Source: Prochlorococcus sp. AG-363-O16 (lineage in GTDB: Bacteria; Cyanobacteriota; Cyanobacteriia; PCC-6307; Cyanobiaceae). From it: 64,000 nt of DNA. The stretch covers positions 1 through 64,000 of the forward strand of contig QCGA01000005.1 in the NCBI GenBank assembly GCA_003280095.1, in the 5' to 3' direction. Of the stretch, positions 17,981 through 28,473 are shown piece after piece (position 1 is the stretch's first letter; every line of letters begins with the position of its first letter). Position numbers and translations under genes: made by a program. The notes under the pieces were generated by a model, which saw only the letters and a list, made by a program, of their open reading frames with translations, was not told the DNA's origin and searched no databases.

Positions 17981-18835
17981 TTACTGTCTATTTAACCAAA
18001 CTTCAAGTCCCTCTCCAATAAAGGAAAGTCCTAGAACTAATACGAACATTGCCAAGCCAGGGAAAAGTGCAGTCCACCAAATACCTGTAGGCAATGCGGA
18101 CAGAGCAAGGTTAAGGTCAGCACCCCATTCGGGAACAGATTCAGGCAGGCCTAAACCAAGAAAGCCCAAACTTCCTAGTACTAAAACAGCATCAGCAGCA
18201 TTTAGAGTTATCAAAACAGGTACAGAAGTAATAACGTTCTTAAAAAGGTATTTCCGCAAAATCCAAAAAGGTCCTGCTCCAAAAGATTGTGCAGCTTCTA
18301 CATAAAGCTCGGCTTTGACTTGGGCAGTCTGATTGCGAACTACACGGAAGTACTGAGGCACATAGACAAAGCATAAGGCCGCTGCAGCATTAGGAATACC
18401 ACGTCCCAAGAGGAAAGCTAGAACGACAGACAGCAACAAAACCGGGAGTGTATAAAGTGTATCCATAACAAGTACCAAAGCCCTATCAACAACCCCTCCG
18501 AGGTACCCGCTAATCATGCCTAAAGGGACACCAATAACTACAGCAAGACTGACGGCCAAAAGAACCACCTGTAGAGCTACTCCACTTCCCTCCAAAGTCC
18601 TTATACAAACATCCCTTCCTAGTCGATCAGTTCCACACCAATGGTCCATGCTTGGAGAGGAGTAGATAGGGTTTTCAATGCCCAAGTTCGCGTCAGGCAA
18701 AATCTCTAAATGCACCAAGAACGGTGTTAAAAGAGCAATCACGATATAGATAGCAACTATAAAAATCCCCAATCTAGCCATTTGGTAAGACAGGTCCACC
18801 GAAGTTAATTGTCTGGTTAAGGGTGAGAGAGTCAA
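17981..18835 (-). CDS. ABC transporter permease, DppC/OppC type
   Basis: A 284-residue inner-membrane permease of the peptide/nickel importer family. Seen are the N-terminal OppC-type segment, HWCGTDRLGRDV, and the EAA loop for the ATPase (YVEAAQSFGAGPFWILRKYLF). Also present is the closing GLGLPESVPEWG. Five or six helices are predicted. No binding protein, DppB-type permease or ATPase gene lies next to it, so it must work with components encoded elsewhere. Substrate unknown; peptides are the family default. Confidence 0.88.
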   Translation of the reverse strand: MTLSPLTRQLTSVDLSYQMARLGIFIVAIYIVIALLTPFLVHLEILPDANLGIENPIYSSPSMDHWCGTDRLGRDVCIRTLEGSGVALQVVLLAVSLAVVIGVPLGMISGYLGGVVDRALVLVMDTLYTLPVLLLSVVLAFLLGRGIPNAAAALCFVYVPQYFRVVRNQTAQVKAELYVEAAQSFGAGPFWILRKYLFKNVITSVPVLITLNAADAVLVLGSLGFLGLGLPESVPEWGADLNLALSALPTGIWWTALFPGLAMFVLVLGLSFIGEGLEVWLNRQ

Positions 18836-18919
18836 AAGAAATTGGTTCTATCGAGAATTATTCTATTTAAGCTAAAGATGTCTTAAAATAACCAAAGAAC
18901 TAAACAAAAAAATTAAAAA

Positions 18920-19090
18920 ATGAACTCCAGAGACCAAGGATTGACAGTTGGAGAACTGACAATTGCTATAGCTGCACTTCTGATTACATTAATTGCATGG
19001 AGCAGTTTTACAAGAAAAAACGATTCAAGTAAAAACCCTGCTCATATACAACCACCTTTTGAAAAGGTAACAACCAAGCAAATTTTGTAA
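18920..19090 (+). CDS. 56-residue single-span membrane protein
   Basis: An ATG frame of 56 residues in the space between the permease and lepA: MNSRDQGLTVGELT, then a hydrophobic helix (IAIAALLITLIAWSSF) and a basic, polar tail with TRKNDSSKNP. The N-out/C-in arrangement expected from a basic tail fits a real small membrane protein. The family is not recognised. It is convergent with lepA, 53 bp apart. Confidence 0.65.
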   Translation: MNSRDQGLTVGELTIAIAALLITLIAWSSFTRKNDSSKNPAHIQPPFEKVTTKQIL

Positions 19091-19143
19091 CCAAGGGAGA
19101 GAAATAGCAACATTATTCTTTGATTAAGTTGAAGATTTTTTTG

Positions 19144-20952
19144 TCATTGATTAAGTTTCAAAACCGCCATAAAAGCCTCTTGAGGAACATCAACTTTACC
19201 CATTGCTTTCATTCTTTTTTTCCCTTTTGCCTGTTTCTGCAATAATTTTTTCTTCCGTGAAATATCTCCACCATAACACTTTGCTAAAACATCTTTACGC
19301 ATAGCACTAATACTTTCACTGGCTATAACTCTGCTTCCAATAGATGCCTGTAAAGGTATCTTAAATTGTTGTCTTGGAATTAGTTCCTTCAATTTCTCAA
19401 CTAGTCCCTTACCAACACCATAGGCCTTATCTCGATGAACAATAGTAGTCAAAGGATCTGCCCTTTCTGAATTAATCAATACATCAAGTCTTACTAAATC
19501 ATTACGTCTATATCCGATAAGTTGGTATTCCATTGAAGCATATCCTTTTGTTCGACTTTTCATTTGATCAAAGAAATCAGTAACGACCTCCGCAAGCGGT
19601 ATTTCATATATCAAAGTAACTCTATCTGTTGTTATGTACTTCATATCAATAAAATCTCCTCTTCTTTCCTGGCAAAGACCCATTAGAGTTCCGTTATAGT
19701 CATTAGGTGCATATATCTCAATCTTTACATATGGTTCCTCAATAGAATCTCTCTTCTGCGGATCAGGCAGGATTGCAGGATTATCGACCATCAAGGTTTC
19801 ACCATCCAACATATTCACCTTATATATAACTGAAGGTGCTGTAACTATTAAATCAAGATCATATTCACGCTCAAGTCTTTCCTGAACTATTTCCATATGC
19901 AATAAGCCAAGAAAACCACAACGAAATCCAAATCCCATTGCACTACTAGTTTCAGGTTCAAACTGCAGTGCTGAATCTGATAACTGTAACTTGTCAAGCG
20001 CCTCTCTCAAGTCTGGATATTGATCCGCATCAGTAGGAAATAATCCACAAAATACCATAGGTTTTACCTCTTTATACCCTGACAAAGGGACCTTTGCTGG
20101 AGAATTTTGAAGAGTAATAGTGTCACCTACTCTGGCATCGGACACTGCCTTAATAGAAGCGGCTAAATAACCGACTTCACCTGCATGTAAATCATTAACT
20201 TTAGTCTCGTCTGGAGACATTATTCCTATCTCGTCTATATCGTAGGTTTTCTTACTGGCCATCAATAGTACCTTATCTTTAATATTAATAGATCCACTCA
20301 TTACACGAAAGTATACTATTACCCCCCTATAAGGGTCATAGTAAGAATCAAAGATTAATGCTTTAGTTTCTTTCTTTAAGGTGTCATCTGGTGCAGGGAT
20401 GCGATCCACTACAGCTTGAAGAATGTCTTGAACGCCTAAGCCAGTTTTCGCCGAACATGAGATCGCATTAGAAGTATCCAATCCAATTATCGATTCAATT
20501 TCCTCTTTAATTCGATCAGGGTCAGCACCAGGTAAATCTATTTTGTTTAAAACAGGAATTATTTCAAGATCATTTTCTAGTGCCAAATACACATTTGCCA
20601 AAGTCTGCGCCTCTACACCTTGGCTGGCATCAACAACCAACAACGCTCCCTCACATGCCTGTAGAGATCGACTGACCTCATAAGAAAAATCAACATGTCC
20701 AGGCGTATCAATCAGATTCAGCACATAGTTCTCACCACCATTACCCGAATAATTCATCCTGGCCGCCTGAAGCTTAATAGTTATTCCTCGTTCTCTCTCT
20801 AGGTCCATGCTATCCAGGAATTGATCTTGCATATCCCTACTGGACACTGTTCCTGTTTCCTGCAGAAGCCTGTCTGCAAGAGTTGACTTGCCATGATCTA
20901 TATGGGCAATTATGCAAAAGTTTCTCAAACGAGAAATCGGAACTTCTGTCAT
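19144..20952 (-). CDS. lepA: Elongation factor 4 (LepA)
   Basis: A ribosome-binding translational GTPase that helps back-translocation and ribosome assembly. I start at the ATG at 20952 (602 residues, [23 protein letters not shown]), the usual N-terminus, rather than 20979. G1 is AHIDHGKS, G3 DTPGHVDF, G4 NKID and G5 SCSAKTG. The LepA-specific C-terminal domain ends with [22 protein letters not shown]. It is one of the best-conserved genes in the window. Confidence 0.97.
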   Translation of the reverse strand: MTEVPISRLRNFCIIAHIDHGKSTLADRLLQETGTVSSRDMQDQFLDSMDLERERGITIKLQAARMNYSGNGGENYVLNLIDTPGHVDFSYEVSRSLQACEGALLVVDASQGVEAQTLANVYLALENDLEIIPVLNKIDLPGADPDRIKEEIESIIGLDTSNAISCSAKTGLGVQDILQAVVDRIPAPDDTLKKETKALIFDSYYDPYRGVIVYFRVMSGSINIKDKVLLMASKKTYDIDEIGIMSPDETKVNDLHAGEVGYLAASIKAVSDARVGDTITLQNSPAKVPLSGYKEVKPMVFCGLFPTDADQYPDLREALDKLQLSDSALQFEPETSSAMGFGFRCGFLGLLHMEIVQERLEREYDLDLIVTAPSVIYKVNMLDGETLMVDNPAILPDPQKRDSIEEPYVKIEIYAPNDYNGTLMGLCQERRGDFIDMKYITTDRVTLIYEIPLAEVVTDFFDQMKSRTKGYASMEYQLIGYRRNDLVRLDVLINSERADPLTTIVHRDKAYGVGKGLVEKLKELIPRQQFKIPLQASIGSRVIASESISAMRKDVLAKCYGGDISRKKKLLQKQAKGKKRMKAMGKVDVPQEAFMAVLKLNQ

Positions 20953-21042
20953 ACGATGGCGGGATCCTCGCTCAAGCACCTTTAACTAATTCCTGGATCC
21001 TAAGGATTCAAGCGTCCTATAACAATAAAGTCTGCTGTTTCC

Positions 21043-22533
21043 TCATTGAAGGTCTAAAAGGAAATTACTCCGCCTACGCATTTCAACAAGAGTCTTTCCT
21101 GCAGGAGCAAGGCCGTCATTGAAACTTGGCAGAAGATTAACTAATCTCTCCCTCCAAGGGCTACTAGTCATTTGTTTAGTCCAACAACGTTGCAAAATCT
21201 CCAACATTATTGAAACAGAGGTACTAGCTCCAGGAGAAGCGCCCAGCAAAGCAGCTAGAGAACCATCTGAAGAAGTTACAACTTCTGTACCCATCTGCAA
21301 AACGCCTCCTGAAGAAGTGCGTTTAATTATTTGAACTCGTTGTCCCGCTATAGCAACATCCCAATCTTTAGGATCTGCAAAAGGGAAAAATGCATACAAA
21401 GCATCCATCCGCTCCTCTTCTCCTTGGAGAAGCTGCCCAATCAGGTAAGTAACAAGTTCAATATTGTTAAAACCTACCTGCAACATTGGGAGAAGATTAG
21501 AGCGACTTATCGACTGCAATAAATCCAATCGCGACCCCTCTTTTAAGAACTTTCCACTAAAGCCCGCGTAAGGTCCAAAAAGCAGTGATCTAGAGCCTTC
21601 TATCCAACGTGTATCTAAATGAGGAACTGACATTGGTGGAGCTCCTACTTTTGCTTTCCCATAAACTTTCGCGGAATGCTGAGTTGCCAATGAAGGATCC
21701 GAGCACACTAACCACTGCCCACTAACTGGGAAACCTCCATATATTCGAGATTCAGGAATACCTGACTTTTGCAAAAGAGTTAAAGCCCCTCCTCCTGCAC
21801 CAAGAAAAACAAAATCTGTTTTCACCTGATACTTTCCATTCGAACTAAGAATATCGAGCTGCCAAAAATCATTATCTACCTTTTTCAAATCAACCACTTT
21901 TGAACCAAAAATAAGTTCTACACAATCAACCTCATTAAGACGCTCCACAAAACAACTAGTAAGTGAGCCAAAATCAATATCAGTCCCTCTTTCAACAATT
22001 GTTGCCGCATAGCTGCCACTTTTAGGTCTTCCTTCCATTACCAATGGCATCCAACTGTGAAGTTGTTCATATTCGTCACTCCATTTCATTTCCGCAAAAG
22101 CCGTCAGATCAGCAAGTTTTAGAAAACGCTTTCTCAAAAAAGCAACGTCCTCATCTCCCCAAACGAAACTTATATGGGGCAGCTTATGAAGAAATCTCTG
22201 AGGAATTAACTTCCCTTGCTCAACAAGAGAAGCCCAGAACTCAAGACTTCTTTCAAAAGCAGCATTTATTGATAGGGCTTTACTAATCGAGAGAGTGCCA
22301 TCTGCTTGTAGAGGCGTGTAATTCAATTCACAATTAGCCGCGTGGCCAGTTCCTGCGTTATTTACCGCTGCAGAGCTTTCAAGCCCAGGCCCCTCCAAAC
22401 GTTCGACTATCAAAAGCTTTAAATCTGGATCAAGCTCACTCAACAAAACGGCCAATGTGGTGCTCATAATTCCAGCACCCACTAAAACAGCGTCAAAACT
22501 CTTTTCAATTCCAAGCTGGTGTGAAGCGATCAC
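21043..22533 (-). CDS. mqo: Malate:quinone oxidoreductase
   Basis: A 496-residue FAD-dependent peripheral membrane enzyme that oxidises malate to oxaloacetate and passes electrons to the quinone pool. DAVLVGAGIMSTTLAVLL (about 14-31) is the FAD-binding Rossmann motif. SSAAVNNAGTGHAANCELNYTP is the Mqo signature, and the C-terminal QRVQIIKR and ASPGAS segments fit the family. It lies about 90 bp upstream of lepA on the same strand. Confidence 0.96.
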   Translation of the reverse strand: MIASHQLGIEKSFDAVLVGAGIMSTTLAVLLSELDPDLKLLIVERLEGPGLESSAAVNNAGTGHAANCELNYTPLQADGTLSISKALSINAAFERSLEFWASLVEQGKLIPQRFLHKLPHISFVWGDEDVAFLRKRFLKLADLTAFAEMKWSDEYEQLHSWMPLVMEGRPKSGSYAATIVERGTDIDFGSLTSCFVERLNEVDCVELIFGSKVVDLKKVDNDFWQLDILSSNGKYQVKTDFVFLGAGGGALTLLQKSGIPESRIYGGFPVSGQWLVCSDPSLATQHSAKVYGKAKVGAPPMSVPHLDTRWIEGSRSLLFGPYAGFSGKFLKEGSRLDLLQSISRSNLLPMLQVGFNNIELVTYLIGQLLQGEEERMDALYAFFPFADPKDWDVAIAGQRVQIIKRTSSGGVLQMGTEVVTSSDGSLAALLGASPGASTSVSIMLEILQRCWTKQMTSSPWRERLVNLLPSFNDGLAPAGKTLVEMRRRSNFLLDLQ

Positions 22534-22607
22534 AAAAAGGCAGAAAACTTATAGCCAGGTTATGTAATTAATCTCTAAGATAGTAAAAAAGGACTTTAAA
22601 ACCACTC

Positions 22608-22853
22608 ATGAGTAACGACGGCATGGCACTCACCCAAGAAAATGTTGAAACGGTCCTTGATGAGCTAAGACCATTTCTTATGGCCGATGGGGGGAACGTA
22701 GAAATTGTTGAAATTGACGGCCCAACTGTCAAGGTGAGGCTTCAAGGCGCCTGCGGAAGCTGTCCTAGTAGCACTATGACTTTAAAAATGGGTATTGAAA
22801 GAAAATTGCGTGAAGCAATACCTGAGGTAAATGAAGTCGTTCAAGTCCTTTAA
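22608..22853 (+). CDS. NifU C-terminal-domain iron-sulfur scaffold (Nfu)
   Basis: An 81-residue NifU-like protein. [20 protein letters not shown] is followed by [20 protein letters not shown], with Cys49 and Cys52 as the CxxC that binds a transient [4Fe-4S] cluster. In cyanobacteria this protein delivers clusters to photosystem I and other targets. The start could also be the ATG at 22623, which gives the more usual N-terminus. It diverges from mqo with a 74-bp promoter gap. Confidence 0.92.
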   Translation: MSNDGMALTQENVETVLDELRPFLMADGGNVEIVEIDGPTVKVRLQGACGSCPSSTMTLKMGIERKLREAIPEVNEVVQVL

Positions 22854-23003
22854 ATCCAATCGAGAATCACAAAAATGAAACGTTATAATTTAAGACTAAT
22901 TAACTAAAATATAGATAGAGGTCAATTTAGATGCATTTATCTAAAAAGAGCTTTAACTTGACTTAGGAACCTTGTAGCAACGTTTCCTTAAAGTCTTCTT
23001 TCA

Positions 23004-23183
23004 TTAATCTACTAAAGACTCTTTATCATAATCCATACCTTGTTCATAGACCCACTCAGACTCAGTCTTACAATACTTGCCATGCTTAATCACATGGACA
23101 GTTTCTATAAATCCCAAAAACAATAACAGTGCCGTTGGAAAAAGCCATGTAGGGGACTTAACTATTTCCTTCCAATTAGCCAT
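23004..23183 (-). CDS. Small membrane protein, hypothetical
   Basis: A protein of 59 residues from the ATG at 23183 (MANWKEIVKSPTW), or 66 from the ATG at 23204. One hydrophobic helix (LFPTALLLFLGFIETVHVI) is followed by an acidic tail with WVYEQGMDYDKESLVD. The tail is probably cytoplasmic. Family not recognised. It looks like a real gene from its composition. Confidence 0.6.
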   Translation of the reverse strand: MANWKEIVKSPTWLFPTALLLFLGFIETVHVIKHGKYCKTESEWVYEQGMDYDKESLVD

Positions 23184-23435
23184 TGCGAACGAGAAAACAT
23201 GCAAATGTTACCCCAAGAAACGTCGAATTGCGAAAGATCAAAATTCTTAGGAAAAGAAACATCTGATTATTGTGAGGGGTATTTGGCCTACAAGTAAATA
23301 GTTTCCATAGACTAAACAAGGACGAATTCCTATTGACACATGACTATGACAAAGGGGCAGAGTAGATAATGCAATATTCATAGGATCGGTTTTTTCTACA
23401 TGTTTAAGTAGATTTCTGCTTGAATTCCAGTTAGA

Positions 23436-23774
23436 TTGAATCAAAGAAAAAGGATTAAACCCTTGAGAGAATTGCCTTTCGTACCAAATCAAATTAGCCA
23501 CAGAGAGCTCGATAATCTTTTAAATGCCGCCAGCAAGGACATTCGCTCTGCAAACAAAGCAGACAACAATACAACACCTCAAGAAGTAGAGGATTTTTAC
23601 AAACTATTGGAAACCTGGGGAGATATGAGTAAAAAAATCAATGAAGCAATCGCAAGCAACCGCTCAGTTATTTTAGATAATCTAAAGTCGAATCAGGCGA
23701 TGGCATTAGGTGCATTCAATGTACATTTATCTCTTGCACTCCAAGCAAAAACTGTAATCACAGAAAATAACTAG
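23436..23774 (+). CDS. Hypothetical soluble protein
   Basis: A 112-residue, mostly helical, hydrophilic protein: ELDNLLNAASKDIRSANKAD, then EVEDFYKLLETWGDMSKKINEAI, and a short amphipathic C-terminal helix. Not recognised. The start may be at the TTG at 23463 or the ATG used here. It is followed 79 bp later by another small gene on the same strand and could share its transcript. Confidence 0.55.
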   Translation: MNQRKRIKPLRELPFVPNQISHRELDNLLNAASKDIRSANKADNNTTPQEVEDFYKLLETWGDMSKKINEAIASNRSVILDNLKSNQAMALGAFNVHLSLALQAKTVITENN

Positions 23775-23853
23775 ACAAGTCAAGCGATATCTTGAAAAAA
23801 TGCTAAAATTTCTTCAAAGCATTATATAATTAGTTTTAGAGGCATCAATTAAA

Positions 23854-24105
23854 ATGCAAAAAAAAGACTGGTTTGGAATAGGCTACGTTTCAATCTGGGT
23901 TGTAATCTGGGGTTCCATAGCCTCGTTTATTGATTTCCCACTTCTTAATACAAATGTATATTCACCAGGCTCTATAGGACAATTAACTACTTTCGTAGTT
24001 ACAGCGATAATTTCTTCTATAGTTGCAATATGGCTCTTTGGTAAAGCTATCAATAGCTCTTTTGTGATTTCTGCCCTTGGACTGGATACAGACAACGATA
24101 ACTAA
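23854..24105 (+). CDS. Two-span membrane protein, hypothetical
   Basis: Eighty-three residues with two hydrophobic helices: about 8-28 (IGYVSIWVVIWGSIASFIDF) and about 45-66 (TTFVVTAIISSIVAIWLFG). A polar acidic tail ends DTDNDN. It is reminiscent of small cyanobacterial thylakoid proteins but not identified. It lies about 100 bp upstream of the PLP enzyme gene. Confidence 0.65.
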   Translation: MQKKDWFGIGYVSIWVVIWGSIASFIDFPLLNTNVYSPGSIGQLTTFVVTAIISSIVAIWLFGKAINSSFVISALGLDTDNDN

Positions 24106-24201
24106 TATGCTTAAAATATTCTGATCAGTTTCATGCTTAAGCACTTCGATTTTTTGCTAATCATTTTATAACAAAAACCTCTTTAATTATAAGACATTAA
24201 A

Positions 24202-25389
24202 ATGAAAAATCTTAGAAGATCAATGCCAGCCTTATCAAACAAGTGCTACTTTAATTATGGGGGGCAAGGTCCTCTACCCAACCTTTCACTGTCTGCTATT
24301 AAAAAGAGTTGGGAAAAAATTCAAGAATTAGGGCCATTTACTAGTAATGTTTGGCCTTACATTGCCAGTGAAATACATTTTACACGTAAAAAACTTGCTC
24401 AAATTTGCGGTGTGCAACCGAATCGTTTATCACTTAGTGAGAACGTAACAAGTGGATGTATTTTGCCTCTCTTGGGACTGCCAATTTCAGAGGGAGATCA
24501 AATATTAATTAGCGATAGTGAACATCCTGGGATAGTAGCAAGCTGCCAAGAACTTGCAAGTCGCAAAAAATTAGAGATCTCAATCTTACCTGTGAAAAAA
24601 TACAGAGAAGGCATTGAAAAAATATTAAATATTGAAGCTGGAATTCTCAGGGATCTAGACGAATTTATAAAACCAAATACACGCTTAGTAGTTATCTCAC
24701 ATCTCCTATGGAATACTGGTCAAGTAATGCCAATTCCTTCGATCGCGAAAAGACTATCTATCCACAAAAATAAACCTTTTTTACTCGTCGATGCTGCTCA
24801 AAGCTTTGGACATATACCTATAAAAGAAGCTGCTTCGGTTGCAGATATTTATGCCTTTACTGGTCACAAGTGGGCCTGTGGACCAGAAGGCCTTGGGGGC
24901 ATAGCACTCTCCGAAAGAGTACTTTCTGAAAGCAATCCTACTCTGGTTGGTTGGCGAAGCTTAGTAAATGAAGAAAGTTTCAATATCAATCATCAACCTG
25001 AATTTCACAAAGATGGAAGGCGCTTTGAAGTCGCAACCTCATGCATCCCATTAATGGCAGGTCTGCGTACCTCCCTAACACTTTTAGAAGAAGAAGGAGA
25101 TGACCAAGAACGCCTATCTCAGATTCTCCGGAAAAGTGATCGACTTTGGAACAATTTAAAAGAAATAAGCGGAGTCAATGTTCTTCTACAAGGGTCGCCA
25201 CCTGCAGGGATAGTAAGTTTTACTCTTCTCAAAAAAATAATGCCTAAAGAAATCGTAAAAAGACTTGGTGAAAGCAAAATTTGGATAAGGAATATAGAAG
25301 AACCACCTTGTCTTCGAGCATGCATTCATGTGCCGAGCACAGATGAAGAAATAAAGATACTAAGCTCGGCCATTTCAGAGATGGTTTGA
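24202..25389 (+). CDS. Class V aminotransferase-fold PLP enzyme (cysteine-desulfurase-like)
   Basis: A 395-residue fold-type I PLP enzyme. NYGGQGPLP opens the protein, LVDAAQSFGHIPI contains the PLP-pyridine Asp, and FTGHKWACGPEGLGG carries the Schiff-base Lys. The loop with the catalytic Cys seen in SufS/NifS is absent: the C-terminal part reads IWIRNIEEPPCLRACIHVPSTDEE. The protein therefore looks closer to the isopenicillin-N-epimerase-like branch than to true desulfurases. Substrate unknown. It is convergent with murE, with 17 bp between. Confidence 0.8.
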   Translation: MKNLRRSMPALSNKCYFNYGGQGPLPNLSLSAIKKSWEKIQELGPFTSNVWPYIASEIHFTRKKLAQICGVQPNRLSLSENVTSGCILPLLGLPISEGDQILISDSEHPGIVASCQELASRKKLEISILPVKKYREGIEKILNIEAGILRDLDEFIKPNTRLVVISHLLWNTGQVMPIPSIAKRLSIHKNKPFLLVDAAQSFGHIPIKEAASVADIYAFTGHKWACGPEGLGGIALSERVLSESNPTLVGWRSLVNEESFNINHQPEFHKDGRRFEVATSCIPLMAGLRTSLTLLEEEGDDQERLSQILRKSDRLWNNLKEISGVNVLLQGSPPAGIVSFTLLKKIMPKEIVKRLGESKIWIRNIEEPPCLRACIHVPSTDEEIKILSSAISEMV

Positions 25390-25406
25390 GAAAAAAATAA
25401 TTTTAG

Positions 25407-26939
25407 TCAGTTATTTTTCATAGACGCAAGAGCATTTCTAGCCACTTCACGGTCATCAAAATATAACCTATTGGTGCCAATTATCTGATAATCTTCATGA
25501 CCTTTACCTGCAACAAGAATAACATCACCACTACATGATTGAAGTATTGCATTTCTGATGGCTAACGCTCGATCAATTTGAATAGTAATTGACTTTTTAT
25601 TTGGGATGCCTTCAATTACTTCATTAAGTATTTGTTCAGGATCTTCAGTCCTTGGGTTGTCAGAAGTAACTACTACTCTATCCGCTAATTGAGCGGCAAT
25701 AAATCCCATTTGTTTTCGCTTACCTCTATCCCGATCACCTCCACAACCAAAAACACAAACTAATTTTCCTCTTACAAAAGCTCTTGAAGCCTCCAATGCA
25801 TTTTTCAATCCATCTGGAGTATGTGCATAATCAACTAAAACGGTGGGCAAATTATTACCCTCATTGCCATTTGTTTTTACACATTCCATTCGGCCAGGAA
25901 CACCTGGAAAAGATGATATTGCCTCTAACAATTCTGGCAAGGGGAATCCTTGCTGTAACAATGAACCTACTGCTTGAAGCACATTCATTAAATTGAATCT
26001 TCCTAACAGTGGTGAGTTGAACTTACCTTCACCAAGAGGACTTATTAGTCGGCCTTCAACACCAAATTCGCTAACAACTAGATCCCTCATAGTTAATTCA
26101 GTAATCAAATTTGTTCTATGATCATTAGACAAAGAACTTCCCCAACAATCTTCACCCAATCTTTCGGAAAGCTTCTTGCCCCAAAAATCATCAATATTAA
26201 CAACAACTTTATTCTTTCCTTGATTTAAAAATGGAGGTTCAAATAATTTAGCCTTTGCTTCGAAATATAAGTCCATTGAATGATGATAATCCAAATGATC
26301 TTGAGTTAAATTTGTAAAAATTGCACCAGAGAAATCACACCCTGCCACACGATTTTGTTCAAGTGAATGAGAACTTACTTCCATTGCACATAATTCAGTT
26401 CCAGCAAGTAATGCTTCAGAAAGTTGAGCTTGTAACAAGTCTGAAAAATTTGTTGTATGAGTAGCTTTAGATGTGTAATGAGGCCAACTATTAGACAAAG
26501 TTCCAAATAATGCTGTCGCCTTTCCCAGAGCAGAGCCTAAATAGTCAATCAAATGAGTTGTTGTTGTTTTACCATTTGTCCCTGTCACTCCGATTAGAAC
26601 CATCTTGGAAGAAGGGTGACCCCAAAAACAAGAAGAGATTTCCCCCATCCATCTTTCTACCGGTCGAGAAACTACTACCACCGAATGTTGTAGCGAAGGA
26701 GCAACCACGACCTCTCCTCCCTTTCCACCCTTACCAATGACAGCCGCCGCCGCACCACTTGCTATGGCTTCTTCCCAAAACATTCCTCCATCTACCTTTT
26801 GACCAGATAACCCAAAAAACAAGCTTCCTTTTTTAACATTCCGAGAATCACATGTGATATGAGCTATCTCTGGATTGGCAAGACCTGCAGGGACTCTCAA
26901 ACCAACCGCTTGAAGCAAAGAATGCAAATCCTTCTTCAT
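25407..26939 (-). CDS. murE: UDP-MurNAc-tripeptide synthetase MurE
   Basis: A 510-residue cytosolic Mur ligase that adds meso-diaminopimelate to UDP-MurNAc-L-Ala-D-Glu. [16 protein letters not shown] is the ATP loop. [16 protein letters not shown] and [12 protein letters not shown] follow. The DNPR motif in [11 protein letters not shown] is diagnostic for meso-DAP rather than lysine, and GKGHEDYQ closes the protein. Its ATG overlaps the stop of the upstream CxxC protein by four bases, and yidD overlaps that gene likewise, so the three are one operon. Confidence 0.96.
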   Translation of the reverse strand: MKKDLHSLLQAVGLRVPAGLANPEIAHITCDSRNVKKGSLFFGLSGQKVDGGMFWEEAIASGAAAAVIGKGGKGGEVVVAPSLQHSVVVVSRPVERWMGEISSCFWGHPSSKMVLIGVTGTNGKTTTTHLIDYLGSALGKATALFGTLSNSWPHYTSKATHTTNFSDLLQAQLSEALLAGTELCAMEVSSHSLEQNRVAGCDFSGAIFTNLTQDHLDYHHSMDLYFEAKAKLFEPPFLNQGKNKVVVNIDDFWGKKLSERLGEDCWGSSLSNDHRTNLITELTMRDLVVSEFGVEGRLISPLGEGKFNSPLLGRFNLMNVLQAVGSLLQQGFPLPELLEAISSFPGVPGRMECVKTNGNEGNNLPTVLVDYAHTPDGLKNALEASRAFVRGKLVCVFGCGGDRDRGKRKQMGFIAAQLADRVVVTSDNPRTEDPEQILNEVIEGIPNKKSITIQIDRALAIRNAILQSCSGDVILVAGKGHEDYQIIGTNRLYFDDREVARNALASMKNN

Positions 26940-27283
26940 TTCAAATCCGCAATAGAGCAGTTTTGGTTTGTTTGAAGAGCCTTAAAACATACCTTTTGCA
27001 ACCATTTAAATAAAGAATCTCCCTTTAAACGAGGTGAGAGACGAGGCAACTCAACACATTGCCTTTTCCCTTTATCTCCGAGAGCTAGCACAATTACTGG
27101 AACTTCCTTGTCATAAAGCGCTCTGATATCTAATGGGATGTCATCTTGATCGATATCAATCACGCGAAGCTCCAAAGGAGGGACAAGACCCTGCAAGTTC
27201 ACACTACGCAAATGCTCCTCAACACCTTCACAAAGGCAACAGCCCTCACGGGTATATAAAACCAATGACAAATGCTGCATCAA
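26936..27283 (-). CDS. Glutaredoxin-like CxxC protein (DUF836 type)
   Basis: A 115-residue thioredoxin-fold protein. [19 protein letters not shown] places the redox CxxC at residues 15-18, and VIDIDQDD, the VPVIVL cis-Pro segment and LFKWLQKV complete the fold. It is related to the glutaredoxin-like DUF836 family. Its target is unknown. It overlaps both yidD and murE by four bases, which indicates tight translational coupling. Confidence 0.85.
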   Translation of the reverse strand: MMQHLSLVLYTREGCCLCEGVEEHLRSVNLQGLVPPLELRVIDIDQDDIPLDIRALYDKEVPVIVLALGDKGKRQCVELPRLSPRLKGDSLFKWLQKVCFKALQTNQNCSIADLK

Positions 27284-27492
27284 TCTGGAACAGGGTCATA
27301 GCCACACGGACTAAACGGGTGACAACGAGAAAGTCGTTTAAGAGCGAGCCAACTGCCTCTTAAACTCCCATGTCGCGAAATCGCCTCCACAGCATAGGCA
27401 CTGCAAGAAGGAACGAACCTACATCTAGGACCTAGTAATGGAGAGACCCATCGACGATAGATCCCTATTAAAGCGATCAAGATTGCGCTCAT
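27280..27492 (-). CDS. yidD: Membrane protein insertion efficiency factor YidD
   Basis: A 70-residue YidD-family protein: [20 protein letters not shown], then [27 protein letters not shown] and the closing CGYDPVP. It is membrane-associated through an amphipathic N-terminus and assists YidC-dependent insertion. It is the first gene of the yidD-CxxC-murE operon and diverges from rpsD. Confidence 0.93.
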   Translation of the reverse strand: MSAILIALIGIYRRWVSPLLGPRCRFVPSCSAYAVEAISRHGSLRGSWLALKRLSRCHPFSPCGYDPVPD

Positions 27493-27559
27493 TGAAAAAG
27501 TTTATCTTTAAGGCAAGCCGACATATAGAATATTAGATCTGTGAATTGCTATCAACTTT

Positions 27560-27579
27560 GCTGGTCTTTCATAACCAGC
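27560..27579 (+). promoter_or_regulatory. Hairpin in the rpsD leader
   Basis: GCTGGT (27560-27565) and ACCAGC (27574-27579) form a 6-bp stem 42 bp before the rpsD ATG. In some bacteria S4 represses its own mRNA through leader structures; whether this hairpin does so is only a suggestion. Confidence 0.25.
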
Positions 27580-27621
27580 ATGAATTAGCGGCCACATTAT
27601 TGTTCACTTGAATTTTCTCTT

Positions 27622-28230
27622 ATGTCTAGATACCGCGGCCCTCGCCTGAGGATTACGCGGCGCTTGGGAGATCTACCAGGTCTCACCCGGAAGGCCGCAA
27701 AGCGGTCACATCCACCAGGTCAGCACGGCCAAGCCCGTCGCAAGCGCTCCGAATACGCGATTCGCCTCGAGGAGAAACAAAAACTTCGGTTCAATTACGG
27801 AATTTCTGAACGCCAGCTTGTTCGATACGTAAAAAAAGCCAGAGCTCAAGAAGGTTCTACAGGAACGAATCTCTTGAAGCTACTAGAGAATCGGCTAGAC
27901 AATGTATGCTTTCGTCTTGGTTTTGGACCAACTGTTCCCGGCGCACGACAACTCGTCAACCATGGTCACGTCACCGTAAATGGTCGGGTCTTAGACATAT
28001 CCAGTTATCAATGCAAACCAGGAGACGTTGTCGCTATCCGAGAAAGGAAAAGTAGTAAAAAACTCAGTGAGACAAATCTGGAATTTCCAGGTCTTGCAAA
28101 TGTTCCACCCCACATGGAACTAGACAAGTCCAAAATGTCTGCAAAAATCTCAGGAAAATGTGAGCGGGAGTGGGTAGCCCTAGAAATCAATGAACTACTA
28201 GTGGTTGAGTACTACTCACGTAAAGTATAA
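27622..28230 (+). CDS. rpsD: 30S ribosomal protein S4
   Basis: A 202-residue primary 16S rRNA-binding protein: [21 protein letters not shown] at the start, and the S4 RNA-binding domain with [14 protein letters not shown] and [17 protein letters not shown]. The C-terminus is VVEYYSRKV, the usual S4 ending. The gene is more GC-rich and stronger in codon bias than its surroundings. A terminator follows 70 bp later. Copies of its last codons, terminator and downstream flank recur at 30021-30240 and, in part, at 31391-31490. Confidence 0.98.
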   Translation: MSRYRGPRLRITRRLGDLPGLTRKAAKRSHPPGQHGQARRKRSEYAIRLEEKQKLRFNYGISERQLVRYVKKARAQEGSTGTNLLKLLENRLDNVCFRLGFGPTVPGARQLVNHGHVTVNGRVLDISSYQCKPGDVVAIRERKSSKKLSETNLEFPGLANVPPHMELDKSKMSAKISGKCEREWVALEINELLVVEYYSRKV

Positions 28231-28450
28231 ACAGCCAGGCATAGCAAGAGTTGCCAGCGAAAGCTTGTCAATTCAGACAAACTTTAGACAAACTTTTTCA
28301 CCCCTCGGATCCTCAATCTGGGGGGTTTTTATTTAGCCCCACAATTTCACTAATTCATTAGATAGCGAGCCAAACCAAGCGCAATACATAGACCGATGCC
28401 AACGTTGCAAATCAAGGTTTAATTTCTTAAAAGCAGAACATCCTTTCTTA
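28207..28450 (+). repeat. rpsD 3' end and flank: native copy of a repeat
   Basis: This stretch holds the last codons of rpsD, its terminator and the flank with CACTAATTCATTAGATAGCGAG and GAGCCAAACCAAGCGCAATA in succession. Decayed copies lie at 30021-30240 and 31391-31490. Confidence 0.75.
28301..28330 (+). terminator. rpsD terminator
   Basis: CCCCTCGGAT (28301-28310) pairs with ATCTGGGGGG (28316-28325), with two G-T pairs, around CCTCA, followed by five T. Confidence 0.85.
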
Positions 28451-28473
28451 TCCATCCTTAAGTTTTAATAAAC

